A stretch of 64,000 nucleotides of DNA from Promerops cafer (GCA_013398275.1 VZSE01013631.1:111524-175523); one strand, 5' to 3'; numbered from the stretch's first letter, positions 25,701 through 38,700 are shown. Numbers and translations: made by a program. Notes: generated by a model not told the origin, from the letters alone.

Positions 25701-26394
25701 GGCTTGATATACAGTATCTGTTCTGTGAAATAAGATTATTCAAAGTGCAAACTGGAAGAGTGAAACACAGTACCTGTTCATTACACTTACGGCTTCATAA
25801 TAGTTCAAACAGCCTAGATTTCCTTCTTTACAACTCTTACAGAGTCTGAGAAGCAACAGAACCTTGTACTGTCAAAGAAAGCTAAAAGGATATAGTTTCC
25901 TGTTTTGGATATTACAGTCAATTTTCAAAGTGTTTAGAGATGGAAAAATCCCTGTTTTGAGCTCCACTTCCAATATAACATCCCAGTTCCACAGCATATA
26001 GCAGATAACTGGTTTTCACCAGCAGTGAGGTTTAAGTACACTCTAAAATTAAGTATGCTGGGTTTTTTACCAAAAAGGAAAAATACTCGCACATTCTTCT
26101 ATAAAATAAAACTTATAGACTATTCTGTCTTCTGTAAGCATTAACATTTATGTATTAATTTATACTCAGGTAAAGTTAGTGGGTACCAGACATTTTAATT
26201 TTTTTTTTGCCCTACCCATGAGTAAATGTAGCAGTGGAACCAACACACCCCTTTAGCTCCAAATGAGTTTGTTCATGCACAGGTAGGGCCATTCCAAAAG
26301 CTAAGATGCTGTCTATCTTAGGTCCATCTTGTGCTATGTGGATTTTCAGGGTTTTTTCTGTAAGCTGGTTTATGCAGGTTTATTTATTCATTTT
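22707..26394. other. Non-coding stretch, no gene seen
   Basis: Several open frames of 60 to 97 codons lie on both strands (for example 24173-24442 and 24947-25240). They have no family resemblance or clear exon signals. No repeat was recognised. Confidence 0.62.
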
Positions 26395-26703
26395 TCATAT
26401 GAAATAGAACATATGGAGAAGATGGACCCAGACTCCTCTGCAAAGTGCACAGAAGCAAGAAAGTTACAAAAAGGAACATTCTGTTTAGGTACAGAAATTT
26501 CACCATGGCAGCAGTCAAGTATTGGGATAGGTTGCCCAGAGAGACTGTGGAAACGCTACTCCTGAAGCAATCAAAATTCATTTGGACAAACCCCAGATTG
26601 TCCAGGTAAATTTTCAGCATCTCCAGTCTCTTGTTGTTTAAACATGGTTCAAAGCAGCCTCTACAGCTCCTTTTCAAACTAAATTATTCTATGATTCTGC
26701 AAC
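26395..26703 (+). mobile_element. CR1 3' end, old copy, plus strand
   Basis: CR1 3' landmarks are visible but worn: 'gtcaagtattgggataggtt' with 'gcccagagagactgtggaaa', then 'attcatttggacaaacccca', and the diagnostic tail 'aaattattctatgattctgc'. Several positions are mutated and an inserted or diverged block lies before the tail. It is a short relic. The opposing frames 26329-26565 and 26384-26677 are both spurious. Confidence 0.8.
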
Positions 26704-28042
26704 TGACAGGTAAGTTGAAAGACCATTTTGGTCCATAAAGAAATCAAACAGCTGCAATCTAAGTAAAGAACAGGCCACAGCATCTCAAATTCTAATTTTT
26801 GAGTTAGACTTTCCTGAAAATGTCCAGCAACCTTTTTCATAATCCTTCAAAGAACAGCACATATGAGACATTATCACACTCTGAAATCAGACCATACGGC
26901 TTGCTTTCTTTACAAGGTAGCTTCCATTTAATCTTTCATTATATTCTTGTTGATGTTGAAATAAGTAACCTGGCTTTTAAACAGCAAGTTAAAAAGGCCT
27001 TGCAGGTGGTGATTATTTTTACTCATGCTTGCTTTCCACAAGATAGATGCTGACAATTCCTCAGCAGCAATGACTCCCTCTAAAAATATAAGATCTAAAC
27101 TACATAACACCTACACAGTCATTTCCTGATACCTAATGGTGAAGCTGTTATGCAAATGGTGAGGTGGTTTATACAACAAATAATTTTGGCTGCAAAAAAA
27201 TTATTTACATTAAAATTTTCTCAGTAGTTGGACAAGGCTGCGTAAGTACAGTCCCTAGAAGAAGCAGTTTTAGAAACAGGTCCTCAAGCAGACAGCTGGG
27301 AGCAGTGAGTAAGCACCTTTGCTCCAGCAATTCAACAGCTGGTACTCTATGCACCCCAACCAGACACTACACATCAGACAACAGCTGAGGGAAATACAGA
27401 TGCTGAAAATGTCATTGGCTCAGTCTTAGTCTTCGTACAGCACTTTTCCTGCAATCATGTAATACTTCAGTTCACTTGAGCTGAACAAGGAACAAAAACT
27501 TCCCAGCACAAAGCTTTCTACAGTATAGCAAAAATTGAGTCACAACTGGCAAGACAGAATTTAAGGCATTGCCAGTGGATTCAAAGATATCTAATGATTT
27601 TAATGAGATGCTGTTGTTGTAGTTCAGAATACTAATCACTTCTCACACTTAAGAGAATAGCCCATGTATGCCCAGAAAAGCAGCACGAGCCAATCATAAC
27701 AAACCAAAATAGCAAAGTTAAATTTGGAATTTCACAGTGATTCATTGACCTGTCTTTTTCAAAAGAGCTTTTGAACAGATGTCATTGCTAAGTCATGTTA
27801 AAAGAAGCAAATATTTTAAGAATGCTCACTTTGCTCCCTTATACAATTGGATCAATATTCTATCCACTTAGAAGGTACTACAATCATCCCTGTTTAGTTC
27901 TCTGAGCAGATCTTTCTATAAGATACACCTCTATAAGGTGTTCTCAAGAGAGTTAGACTAAAGTGGAAAAAAACACCAAAAAAACCCCACACTTAAGTTT
28001 AAGATAGGAGTTCTGATTGTTGTTTTGTTTTCCCTTTCCCGT
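26704..28042. other. Non-coding stretch, no gene seen
   Basis: This is AT-rich sequence between two CR1 copies of opposite orientation. Frames such as 26820-27053 and 27164-27388 are short and unrecognised. Confidence 0.62.
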
Positions 28043-28152
28043 TCACAGAATCACAGAATGCGTCAGGTTGGAAGGGATCACAATGGGTCATCTGATCCAA
28101 TCCCCGTGCTCAAACAGGGCCATCCTAGAGCACAGGATTTTGTCCAGATGGT

Positions 28153-28437
28153 TCTTGAATATCTCTGGTGAAGGAGACTCCACAGCCTCTCTGGACAATC
28201 TGTTCCAGTGCTTGGTCACCCACACAGTGAAGAAATTCTTCCTCAAATTCAGGTGGAACTTCCTGTGCATCAGTTTCTGCCCACTGCCTCTTGTCCTATT
28301 GCTTGGCACCACAAGACTCTGGCTCCATCCTCCTGCCATCCTCCCTTCAGATGTTGACAGACAGTGATGAGCTTCCCTCTCAGTTGTTTCTTCTTGAGGC
28401 TGACCAGGCCCACCCAACTCCCTCAGCCTTTCCTCAT
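28153..28437. repeat. Left copy of a 285-bp duplicate ending at an N
   Basis: This block matches 28439-28723 over 285 bases with only a few differences (for example ctggacaatc against ctgggcaatc). It ends at the base before the N at 28438. Confidence 0.92.
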
Positions 28438-28438
28438 N

Positions 28439-28723
28439 TCTTGAATATCTCTGGTGAAGGAGACTCCACAGCCTCTCTGGGCAATCTGTTCCAGTGCTTG
28501 GTCACCCCTACAGTGAAGAAATTCTTCCTCAAATTCAGGTGGAACTTCCTGTGCATCAGTTTCTGCCTACTGCCTCTTGTCCTATTGCTTGGCACCACAA
28601 GACTCTGGCTCCATCCTCCTGCCATCCTCCCTTCAGATGTTGACAGACAGTGATGAGCTTCCCTCTCAGTTGTTTCTTCTTGAGGCTGACCAGGCCCACC
28701 CAACTCCCTCAGCCTTTCCTCAT
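28439..28723. repeat. Right copy of a 285-bp duplicate starting after an N
   Basis: This is the second copy of 28153-28437. It begins directly after the N and runs on into the rest of the CR1 element, as expected when two overlapping contigs were joined without merging. Confidence 0.92.
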
Positions 28724-28777
28724 AAGAGAGATGCTTCAGTCTCTTAATCATCTTTGTCACCTCCTCTTGGATAATTC

Positions 28778-29780
28778 TTCTGGTTTAAATTTTGTATTAT
28801 GTGAATATTTGGAGTCACGGTGTTCCCTAAAGACTAGAAATATCCTCCTGACATTAAGCAGAGAATTGCATGTTCAAAAGAACCATAATTCTTAAGAATT
28901 TCTACTTTCAGAGGGCAAATTTCAGTCCTCTTCTAGATACATAGATTTGATGACTTGATTACAATGCCCAAAAATAGCCTCTGTTTAATGGCAGTGATGG
29001 AAAGGCACAATCTTATATTTAACTGTTTCCAGATCTGCATGTCTGTCTTAATTAGTATTAGAGCATTCAAACTTGGCACCCTGGGGTTCTTCTGTGCCTT
29101 TCTCAACAACAAATGTATTGCTTTTTCCACAAGACTGTGTTTGTATATTTTGCTAGAACAGGGACCTAATTATGGGGTCATGAAGGCTTGCACAGCATAT
29201 AGCAGTTTAATCTGTATTTTCTAATCTCTGAAAGCAAAAAGAAAATAACCTTTTATCATTAACTCCACCCATGCTGAGACTGAAAACTCAATTGGGACAG
29301 TAAAACACAAAATTATGATTGCTGTTAGCAACAGGTAACTCCAAGAAGTCACCCGGATTTCTTCCAGTTAATCTAGTACTCAAGAACACTTAACAGGTTT
29401 TGTTATTGTGTGGGGTTTTTCTTTTAAACAAAATATCGCAGTATGTCTCAAGGTTGGATGATAAATCCTAAAAGTTAACACATTTACAAAAGGTTATAGA
29501 AACATTTTCTCAACATTCTGTGAGGAATATTTTTGGAAGCCAAATGAATTTTGGAGAGTAGAAGAAAAACAAATGCTACTACTGAATTTCTCCACACAGT
29601 TTTACATCCCAGTACCTTCTAATCTTTTTCTCTGAACTGCAAGTGCCACTTTTTCATATTGCCATAGGAATGGAGCGTGAGAGTAGCCAGCCTCCCCACT
29701 TTCTTTTGCTGTGCAATGTTGCCAAGTTTCTAAGACAGCCAGACTGAAGGTCAGCGTGCAGACCATACCAGTGTAAGCAT
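28778..29780. other. Non-coding stretch, no gene seen
   Basis: This is unique-looking AT-rich sequence. The opposing frames 28933-29130 and 28955-29224 overlap each other and neither is recognisable. Confidence 0.62.
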
Positions 29781-31120
29781 GAGGTAACGACAGTGACCTC
29801 AAGCTAAGAGTGGGAGGCAAATGCAACATTTTAATCCCTTCACCTCACACCTCTGTTTTCAGATTCTTTTTTCTGAGCGTGATGTTCCTGCTCTCCTGCA
29901 GAGCTGGATGAGCGGACACACACCCCATCAACAGACCTTTTCCCATCAACACACTTCTTTTCCCTCTGGGAGGTCTGTCAACTGCAGGTCATTTGAGACA
30001 TGCCTTTTATTCCACACAACTAAAGTCTTGTGATTCTGCATTTCTAGAAGAGGATTATTTTGGCCACATGTGAAAGTTATCACAGTAATTGTGGAATCAG
30101 CAAAACTTGCATTTCCTCTCTTTTATCTAAAATCACTTATTGCAAATCAGCTCAAAGCCAAAAAATGAACAAATAAATGAATCCATTTTCTATTACTCAC
30201 TAACTTCTGGAACTCTATCAGAAAATCTTTAGATGAGTTAAATGTTCAAACATAAAATTAATTTACTGAGTCAGGCATCCATTTCAGGAAGCTTCAGTAA
30301 CACAAACTCATTTCTCATTTTGAGGTGAAATTGTTCAGAAATAATTATTATTTAAGTATAATCCTGATGATACAGAACCTAATCTTGTGGGGGTTGTTTT
30401 GAGCATCTCCAAATTTGATTACATAGTAATTGTTGGACCATAAAAAGGGAATATTCCTTTCAGTCTCCATTCAGGCGCAAGTTTCAGAGCTGTTCCCTCA
30501 ATTCCTTACTTCCACAAGATAAAGGTCTAAACCAACCTGCATCTAATAAGTCTTTGTCTAGTTTCAAATTTTTTTTTTCAATTATGATCTATGCAAGCAA
30601 GTCTGCAATCACATTCTAAGGGGAAGAAAAGCATGTTTCTTCACTGACAAAAATGTTGCAAACACTCAGAGATCTGTTTTTTACAGATATTTAAGTGAAA
30701 GACTGTGGCAAGAATCAAATGCTCTAATTCAATGTAACAGCTTCATTAGGTCACAATTTTCTACCAAGCAAGTCCAAGAAGCAATGAATTAATTCTACCC
30801 CCATTGCTGAAGGTTGTGCTTCAATACACACCTAACAAAGAGAACTGTAAACTTTCAACTTAAAACCAAATGAAAATTATTTGGATGCAGCTATCTATGT
30901 AGAGCTGTGCAGTGAAGTGCTCAGGGTACAGTAGCTTTACACTGAACACATTACTGTGTACCCACCCAAAGTGTTTGCTTGCATTTTGAGAAGCAGTAGT
31001 CTACTGGCTAGCAAATATTAAGCTGTCAAGACATGTCAATTTGGCTTGTAAAGACAAGAGAAATCTCTACAGCTGCCCACAGTATGTTGCATTCCTCCAG
31101 CTTCCTGTTGGACAGAACCT
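29781..31120. repeat. Left copy of a 1340-bp duplicate ending at a gap
   Basis: This segment is base-for-base the same length as 31478-32817 and nearly identical. The five mismatches I found by eye all lie at about 30602-30845. It ends exactly where the run of N begins. No gene is supported in it; the 70-codon frame 29821-30033 recurs at 31518-31730 only because of the duplication. Confidence 0.95.
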
Positions 31121-31477
31121 NNNNNNNNNNNNNNNNNNNNNNNNNNNNNNNNNNNNNNNNNNNNNNNNNNNNNNNNNNNNNNNNNNNNNNNNNNNNNNNN
31201 NNNNNNNNNNNNNNNNNNNNNNNNNNNNNNNNNNNNNNNNNNNNNNNNNNNNNNNNNNNNNNNNNNNNNNNNNNNNNNNNNNNNNNNNNNNNNNNNNNNN
31301 NNNNNNNNNNNNNNNNNNNNNNNNNNNNNNNNNNNNNNNNNNNNNNNNNNNNNNNNNNNNNNNNNNNNNNNNNNNNNNNNNNNNNNNNNNNNNNNNNNNN
31401 NNNNNNNNNNNNNNNNNNNNNNNNNNNNNNNNNNNNNNNNNNNNNNNNNNNNNNNNNNNNNNNNNNNNNNNNNNNNN
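31121..31477. other. Assembly gap, 357 N
   Basis: A run of 357 undetermined bases lies between two copies of the same 1340-bp sequence. Because the flanks overlap, the gap probably contains no real missing DNA. The long frames reported across it (31026-31526, 31033-31608 and 31041-31484) are products of the N run. Confidence 0.97.
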
Positions 31478-32817
31478 GAGGTAACGACAGTGACCTCAAG
31501 CTAAGAGTGGGAGGCAAATGCAACATTTTAATCCCTTCACCTCACACCTCTGTTTTCAGATTCTTTTTTCTGAGCGTGATGTTCCTGCTCTCCTGCAGAG
31601 CTGGATGAGCGGACACACACCCCATCAACAGACCTTTTCCCATCAACACACTTCTTTTCCCTCTGGGAGGTCTGTCAACTGCAGGTCATTTGAGACATGC
31701 CTTTTATTCCACACAACTAAAGTCTTGTGATTCTGCATTTCTAGAAGAGGATTATTTTGGCCACATGTGAAAGTTATCACAGTAATTGTGGAATCAGCAA
31801 AACTTGCATTTCCTCTCTTTTATCTAAAATCACTTATTGCAAATCAGCTCAAAGCCAAAAAATGAACAAATAAATGAATCCATTTTCTATTACTCACTAA
31901 CTTCTGGAACTCTATCAGAAAATCTTTAGATGAGTTAAATGTTCAAACATAAAATTAATTTACTGAGTCAGGCATCCATTTCAGGAAGCTTCAGTAACAC
32001 AAACTCATTTCTCATTTTGAGGTGAAATTGTTCAGAAATAATTATTATTTAAGTATAATCCTGATGATACAGAACCTAATCTTGTGGGGGTTGTTTTGAG
32101 CATCTCCAAATTTGATTACATAGTAATTGTTGGACCATAAAAAGGGAATATTCCTTTCAGTCTCCATTCAGGCGCAAGTTTCAGAGCTGTTCCCTCAATT
32201 CCTTACTTCCACAAGATAAAGGTCTAAACCAACCTGCATCTAATAAGTCTTTGTCTAGTTTCAAATTTTTTTTTTCAATTATGATCTATGCAAGCAAGCC
32301 TGCAATCACATTCTAAGGGGAAGAAAAGCATGTTTCTTCACTGACAAAAGTGTTGCAAACACTCAGAGATCTGTTTTTTACAGATATTTAAGTGAAAGAC
32401 TGTGGCAAGAATCAAATGCTCTAATTCAATGTAACAGCTTCATTAGGTCACAATTTTCTACCAAGCAAGTCCATGAAGCAATGAATTAATTCTACCCCCA
32501 TTGCTGAAGGTTGTGCTTCAATTCACACCTAACAAAGAGATCTGTAAACTTTCAACTTAAAACCAAATGAAAATTATTTGGATGCAGCTATCTATGTAGA
32601 GCTGTGCAGTGAAGTGCTCAGGGTACAGTAGCTTTACACTGAACACATTACTGTGTACCCACCCAAAGTGTTTGCTTGCATTTTGAGAAGCAGTAGTCTA
32701 CTGGCTAGCAAATATTAAGCTGTCAAGACATGTCAATTTGGCTTGTAAAGACAAGAGAAATCTCTACAGCTGCCCACAGTATGTTGCATTCCTCCAGCTT
32801 CCTGTTGGACAGAACCT
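31478..32817. repeat. Right copy of a 1340-bp duplicate starting after a gap
   Basis: This is the second copy of 29781-31120. It starts at the first base after the gap and leads into unique sequence at 32818. It probably represents the other allele or an overlapping contig end. Confidence 0.95.
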
Positions 32818-35282
32818 GTCCAGTAGCCACAGGCTCACGTGGGTTCAACCACAGATGCCAGGCTTCAGACAGGAACATTCAGGATGTTAAAAGTGTGTTT
32901 GAGTATCAAAGTCCAGGACTCTCAGAACAAAGACAAGCCTTGAATGAACATACCCAAAACGTTTTGCTAGCAAAACAAATCTTAACTTCTCTTTTTGATA
33001 ACTGATAATATCAAATAAATTAAAATATCTGTGCTCACATGATGCATGAAAGACTTCACAGTGGAGTCTACTTCATCACTAACAACAGAAATTGTTTTTA
33101 GAGATCACATTTTCCTACACAACACTCTAGTTGAAAGCTCTTTTCCTTGAACCTGATATTCATTTTCTGACTGCCATTAAATAAGTCAAATTAAGTTTGA
33201 AAATAGCATTGAATTGTTTATAATTTTAAGACCATATCATTGCTTGTGAATTTATGCAGTTATGAAGAAGCATAATTCAAGGAGTAGATGTCTCTTTCAT
33301 CCTAACACTAGATTATCCAAAGTTCATTTTCAGACTTGTCACTGCATTAAGAAGTTTTACACAAATATAGGACACCTATGTTAATATGATCCAGCTCAAG
33401 TAAAGCCAGCAGACCTTTGGTTATAGAAATGTATTTGCTTTTAAAACTTAAATCTTACTAAAAATTTTCTTTGTGCCCATCAGAAAGGTCTATTTTAATT
33501 CTCATATTGCTACCAACACAATTTCCAGAACACTGCTAACAATAACATATCATCTTGAAAGTAATAATATTCTTTTATAATTTCACTGGGGTTTTTTTTA
33601 TCAAAAATGGGTTTAAGTATTTTAAATTGATATATCTGGGGATGGTAGACAGAAATGACCTTCAGGAGCCCTATTTGCACATAAAATGAATCCATTTACT
33701 ATAGTTAGTACAAGTAAACACTTACTCATTTACTACTGCATCTCATAATATCAAATAATTTATCACTTGTGTAAGATAAAGCCAGTGAAGATTTACTCAT
33801 CAGTAGAAAGAACATCCATGGCCCATACACTCACACTGCCTTTATCAGAAAGAACAGAACAGGACTCTGCTCAAACACCACCTCCCCACCAAAAAACACC
33901 ACAAACAAACAAACAACCCCACAACACACCAACATCCAAGAAGTCTTTATTCACAGCAGGAAAAAAAATGCAAATTTTTCTCTTATTTAAAAGTGACAGC
34001 AAAGCAGCTTTAAATTTGGTGATCTCCTGGGCTAAGCTGAACTTCCACTTAAACGTTATTTTTTTGGGATCAGATTCTCATTGGAAGTACCAGGGAAATT
34101 TTTAGAAAAATATGTAGCTGCATGGTTGATAAGGAAAAAAGTTATATATTTTCCATGTTATTTAGAAGAAAGAAGAGTTTCTGCATATCTGCAGAACAAG
34201 AAACCAAAATTAGTGCAGCACTCCCCTGAATAATACCCTCTGCTTCTCAACAGGACTATTTATCCCAAAGATTATGTGCTGTGATGCATCTCTAACAGTT
34301 TGATCATCTAAGCACCCTCATTCAAAGCTCTACAGGGACAATGCCTCATGTTATGTAGATGTAGCCTAATTGTCAGTGTCTGGAAAAGAGATAACACATT
34401 ACAGGTATTTGTAGAAAGAACAGCACTTCATCCCCTGTGTTTCTTCTGATAAAGTAACACAAGGATCTTGCACCAGGTTTAGGCTGGAAAATACTTCTTT
34501 TTAAGAAAGCTGCAAGGACTAAGCATGGCTATAGTCTCTGATCTCACCAAAAATCACAGTTTTCAGCATGGTTTTTTTTATAATTATGCATGATGTAGCA
34601 AACATGAAGTTGTAGGTTAATAACTAATGATTTTTCCTAGTCATAAAATAGTAAAGCACTGTAATGCCTTGGGAGATGAACCATTCAAAAGCAGAACAGT
34701 GGCCATACTCCAGGAGTTTAAGATACCATATACAGAGTTCTATCTGTGGTAAGAGAATAAGGAATACATTAAAACATATTTGGTATTCTAAAAGTATAAT
34801 CAAATCTACAATAATTATGATACTGTCCACAAACAGCATGTTTATCATCATGACTGAAAGTCATACTGTATTACAATTCTTTACAAGCTCCTTTGATCAA
34901 GCTTCTTTCTGTGACATCTTCCCTAACAACCTTCTGCAACTTGACTCAAAACCATTAAATCGAGATCAGTAATACAAGATCCAAAAACTAAGAAATTTAG
35001 CAATGTTTGCATGATATGAGCTTCATGTGACAGGAAAAGCTCACCTTTTTCCTACTCTACCTACAAAGAATAGCAAATTTAATATATACTTTCTAAAAAT
35101 TATAATATTTGCTAAATAGAAAATATTTTCTGTCTGGGGCAAGAATCTATATCATAACTCTACATTCACACTTGGTGTTAGCTTCTGAAACAAGTATTTG
35201 GAATCATCTTTCAATTCTAGTATGCATCTTTACAAGTCTGGCTAAGAAAAATAAACCAAAAAAGCTTTTTTATCGCCAAGGG
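32818..35282. other. Non-coding stretch with an A/C-rich patch
   Basis: No gene is supported. The 112-codon frame 33767-34105 reads through an A/C-rich low-complexity patch at about 33872-33938, which explains its Pro, Thr and Gln-rich segment. Confidence 0.65.
33872..33938. repeat. A/C-rich low-complexity tract
   Basis: Units such as ACAA, CACC and CAAA fill about 65 bases with almost no G or T on the plus strand. Confidence 0.78.
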
Positions 35283-35434
35283 AAGTTGAGGATTTCCCAT
35301 TCTTAGAAGTGTTCAAGGACAATCTGGATGAGGCCCTGGGCAACCCTGACTAGTGGAAGGTGTCCTTGCCCATGGCAAGGGTGTTAGAACTAGAATCTTT
35401 CATCCCTTCCAACCCAATCATTCTATGATTCTAT
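35283..35434 (+). mobile_element. CR1 3' tail, plus strand
   Basis: The last 150 bp of a CR1 element. It contains 'gaagtgttcaaggacaatct', 'ggatgaggccctgggcaacc' and the classic end 'cccttccaacccaatcattc' followed by 'tatgattcta'. In frame, the start still reads as the CR1 RT C-terminus (DFPFLEVFKDNLDEALGNPD-like, following one frame). It is severely 5'-truncated. Confidence 0.93.
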
Positions 35435-35519
35435 TGACATATTTTGTGAGCAAACAGTTCACTGGATGCCACTGCCATAAATCACTTGTATCAGTCATCA
35501 GCTTCTGAAGGTTGACTCT

Positions 35520-35730
35520 GAACATTAGACACAGCCTCTGGACATGAATGTAGCACTTGAACAGATTCATTAAAATTGGAGTTTCCAGTCCTGAAGGCTG
35601 TCAAGATTTGGCTAGACTACACAACAACTGAGCTGACCTAACATTGACCACAATCTACCCTGAGCGTGAGCTCAGACTAGATGACCTACACGGGTCCTTT
35701 TTAACAAGTCTTCCACAATCCCACAAATGC
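35520..35730 (+). mobile_element. Decayed CR1 3' tail of another subfamily, plus strand
   Basis: The phrases 'gtcctgaaggctgtcaagat', 'ctgacctaacattgaccaca', 'ctaccctgagcgtgagctca' and 'gactagatgacctacacggg' match the general CR1 tail pattern (doctrinal order: ORF2 end, then 'gactagatgacct...ggtccttt'). It lies about 90 bp after another CR1 tail but ends differently, so it is a separate insertion. Boundaries are approximate. Confidence 0.7.
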
Positions 35731-38700
35731 ACAATAAAGAATTTGATGCAGAAACTCTATGATGGATGCTATCCATGAAAAATTCCAGTAAGATACATTC
35801 TTGGTTTTAATTTCTGATGGGTCACATTTTCAGTACAAGATTCCACTCCCCCACATTAGTTTCCAAGTTCCTCAAGAGCACACAAGCCATTATCTTTTAC
35901 TGTTCCAGTCAACTGCTTTCTCCTAGCAATAATCATCAAGCTCCAAGACACTGTTCACGACATTATTTATCGTGAGTCTCAGTAGCCCCAAGTGCCCTGG
36001 ACTCCTAAGGGAAGGTGCATAGATCTCTTAAGGGAAAATTAGTCAAGTGTGCAATGTTGCCTGGAAAAGCCTGTCTGGCACTTTTGTATGGGCAGCTAAC
36101 TTGCAAATGCCACTTTGGCAAAATATTTGAAAGAGGCTTTCCAACAAACCATCTTCAAAAATTCTTTATCCTCTTTGAAACAAAGGTCATGAATCCCTCT
36201 GAAATCTCACCTTTGTTCACCCTAGTCTCCACAATCAGCATATCCTACAGCAAATATTTTAAACTCAGAAACTGATAGTTAAATATACATTCACTCAGCT
36301 CCTCCATGTGAAGAAATCCTGAATCCAAATAATTGCAAAAAAATTACATCTCAAATAATGCAATGTTTTTTAATCTCTAAGTTAGCCTTTACTTGGCCTA
36401 CATTTAAGACTTGCTTCTACTTAAAACAGGATTAATTCAATCTTATTGTTGATACCATCATTCATAAGGGCAGTCATAAATAAAACAGAAGTCAACAACT
36501 CTGTGTTAATTACATAAAAGAAATCCACTCATCCCTTTCTTTCAGAAATCAGCTTTTACTGTTACAGAGTAGCTCCAACACAGAGAAAAACCTTGCCTGC
36601 CAAGAGGATCGTGGAGAATGTCAGTGCTCTAGAAGATAAAGGCAGGAAAACAACACAGTTATTCTACAAGTGTTCTTAAGGCTGTATTACCCTTGCTGCC
36701 AGTGGCAAAGAAAATTTTCAGGAATCCCTTGCAAATGGAGTGAAGAATGACATGAATGTAAAAGACCTGGGGAATGAGTATCACTTGTGTACCTACTTCC
36801 TCTTATAAGTGAGCCTGCTGACGTGAAGCCAAAATGGTACAGGTCTGTAACAAGCTCAGAGTGACCAGAGTGACACTCTTAATTGAACTCTTTCCTTTAG
36901 GCCTTCTAGTTTTCATCAGTTAAAAATACCTAGGTGTCTTAAAACTAGATAAAGTTAGAACCTTCCAGTTGCAGCCTGCAAAACTGGAAAGATGAATTAG
37001 CATGTCAGCATTCAAATAATGCAGATTTACACAAGGCTGGAATGAGTTCCAGCATTCAAAATTAATTACACCTCAAGTCTTACACTTTCTCTCTTTGACC
37101 AAGTCTCTTTTTCGCTAAGAATTGCAAGACTATCAGAGAAACCAGCCCTGGAGCATGCAGAACTTGATCAATTCAATAAAAACAACCCTGTCTCCAAATA
37201 AAAATCCACTAACATCGTGAAGGGCAATGGCTACAGACTAGGACCTAAGGAAATAGCTACTTAGCAAGTATATATAAATATATAAGTATATATAAGTTCT
37301 TTTCATCATTGCACATTGAAAAGATTTTGAAGCATAGCCTATCAGTCCAGATACTCACACTGAAGACATATTTATGCTTACATTTAAACTGGCCTTGCAC
37401 AGCTTTTGGTGAACATGAAGGATTTCCCTCAACTTCAGGCAATTTGTTGTTTAGCAATCTAAATAGGGTAGATTAATACAGCACCCTTAGTCACTGCCTG
37501 ATTTTAAATTATTGAGGAGGAAACAAATGCCATCAGGAGCCCTAGAGTGCTTTCATGCAACCAAATGTCACCTCTACCCATGCAGTTAACACTCTCCCTC
37601 CCTCATTAGACAACCTGCTTTGCAGAAATGTCTCCTTGGTTTGCAATACAATCACTGCTAGCACCTCACTCTGCATTTGCTTTTAAAAAATTGCTTTTAC
37701 TAGGCCTACTCTTTGATGGTAGCCATAAATTAAGAAAGGACTTTAAAAAAGTAAAAGGGTCACTCATTCAACCTATATTTATTAGGGTCTTTTTCTCCAA
37801 TGGACATTAAGGATAAAACTCTAAAGAGAGCAATGAATATGGTCTCTTCAAAAAAGAGAAATGCTCTCTCTACAAATCAAACAGGCTGCTGGTTTAACTG
37901 AACTTGAAATTGTGGATTAAGTTATTTCTCAGTTAAATCTCAGGTTTTTTAATATAAATTGCTCCACATTTCTTCCAAGACAATATTCTAATTCAAAGTT
38001 AATAAGAATTAGAGTATCCAGAGCAGATGTTTCAGAGCTACATGGTATCTCATGAAGGGAAAACACTAAACTTCATCTCACAGCCACAAATGAAGCATCT
38101 TCTCTGATAAACTTTGTGACCTAGTTTCTTCCCTGGCAAGGAAAGGATTTGTGAAACGACATGCACTTCACTTTCTCATTATTAAGACAGTGATAAACTG
38201 TCAGTTAAATTTCTAAATTAACAGATTTTTTTAAGTTTGTGTATTTGTGTTAACCCCTTTGAAATACTTACCTGTGGAGAAAAATGTAGTCCTCAAAGCC
38301 TGACTCTGACTTCCTTGAAAAACAGTACTAAGAAGGAATACTAATCTTTAAAAGTAATAATTACACTATTAGAAAAAGGGCCAAGGAAAGATCAGAAATA
38401 AGCACAAAACAGAGGTTTTTAGGTTGTAAAAAAGCTAATGCACACATATATACATTAAATATACATTTTTACATCAGTATACCACATATATATTAGACAG
38501 CTAGAACACCTGTGATACGAAAATGCCAGATCTCGATAAATAGCATATTATGGTTACAATACACAATGAAATTGTGTGACAATGTGATCCTGTGTGGTAT
38601 GTACCCAGACAGAACCAACTGAAAGAGCAACAAGTTGGTTTTGGTGGGGTTTTATTTGAGATTCTACGTGCAGTCTAGTTTTTTAATCCTGTCACACTTT

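Larger units (their letters stand above)
28043..28777 (-). mobile_element. CR1 3' end, minus strand, containing a false internal duplication
   Basis: Read on the minus strand, this is the end of CR1 ORF2 and its 3' tail. The reversed tail appears on the plus strand as 'cacagaatcacagaatgcgt' followed by 'caggttggaagggatc'. Minus-strand frames at 28088-28417 and 28434-28760 share the CR1 RT C-terminal run HRKFHLNLRKNFFTV. The second carries HLSYEERLRELG and HWNRLPREAVESPSPEIFK; the first carries HWNRLSREAVESPSPEIFK. A 285-bp block is present twice around an N at 28438, so the real element is probably about 450 bp. It appears less decayed than the plus-strand copies, but it lacks all catalytic parts of ORF2. 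Confidence 0.93.

Noticed and set aside
31026..31608. Long open frames of 147, 166 and 191 codons
   Set aside because: Most of their length is the run of N, which has no stop codons; the real ends are short and unrecognised.
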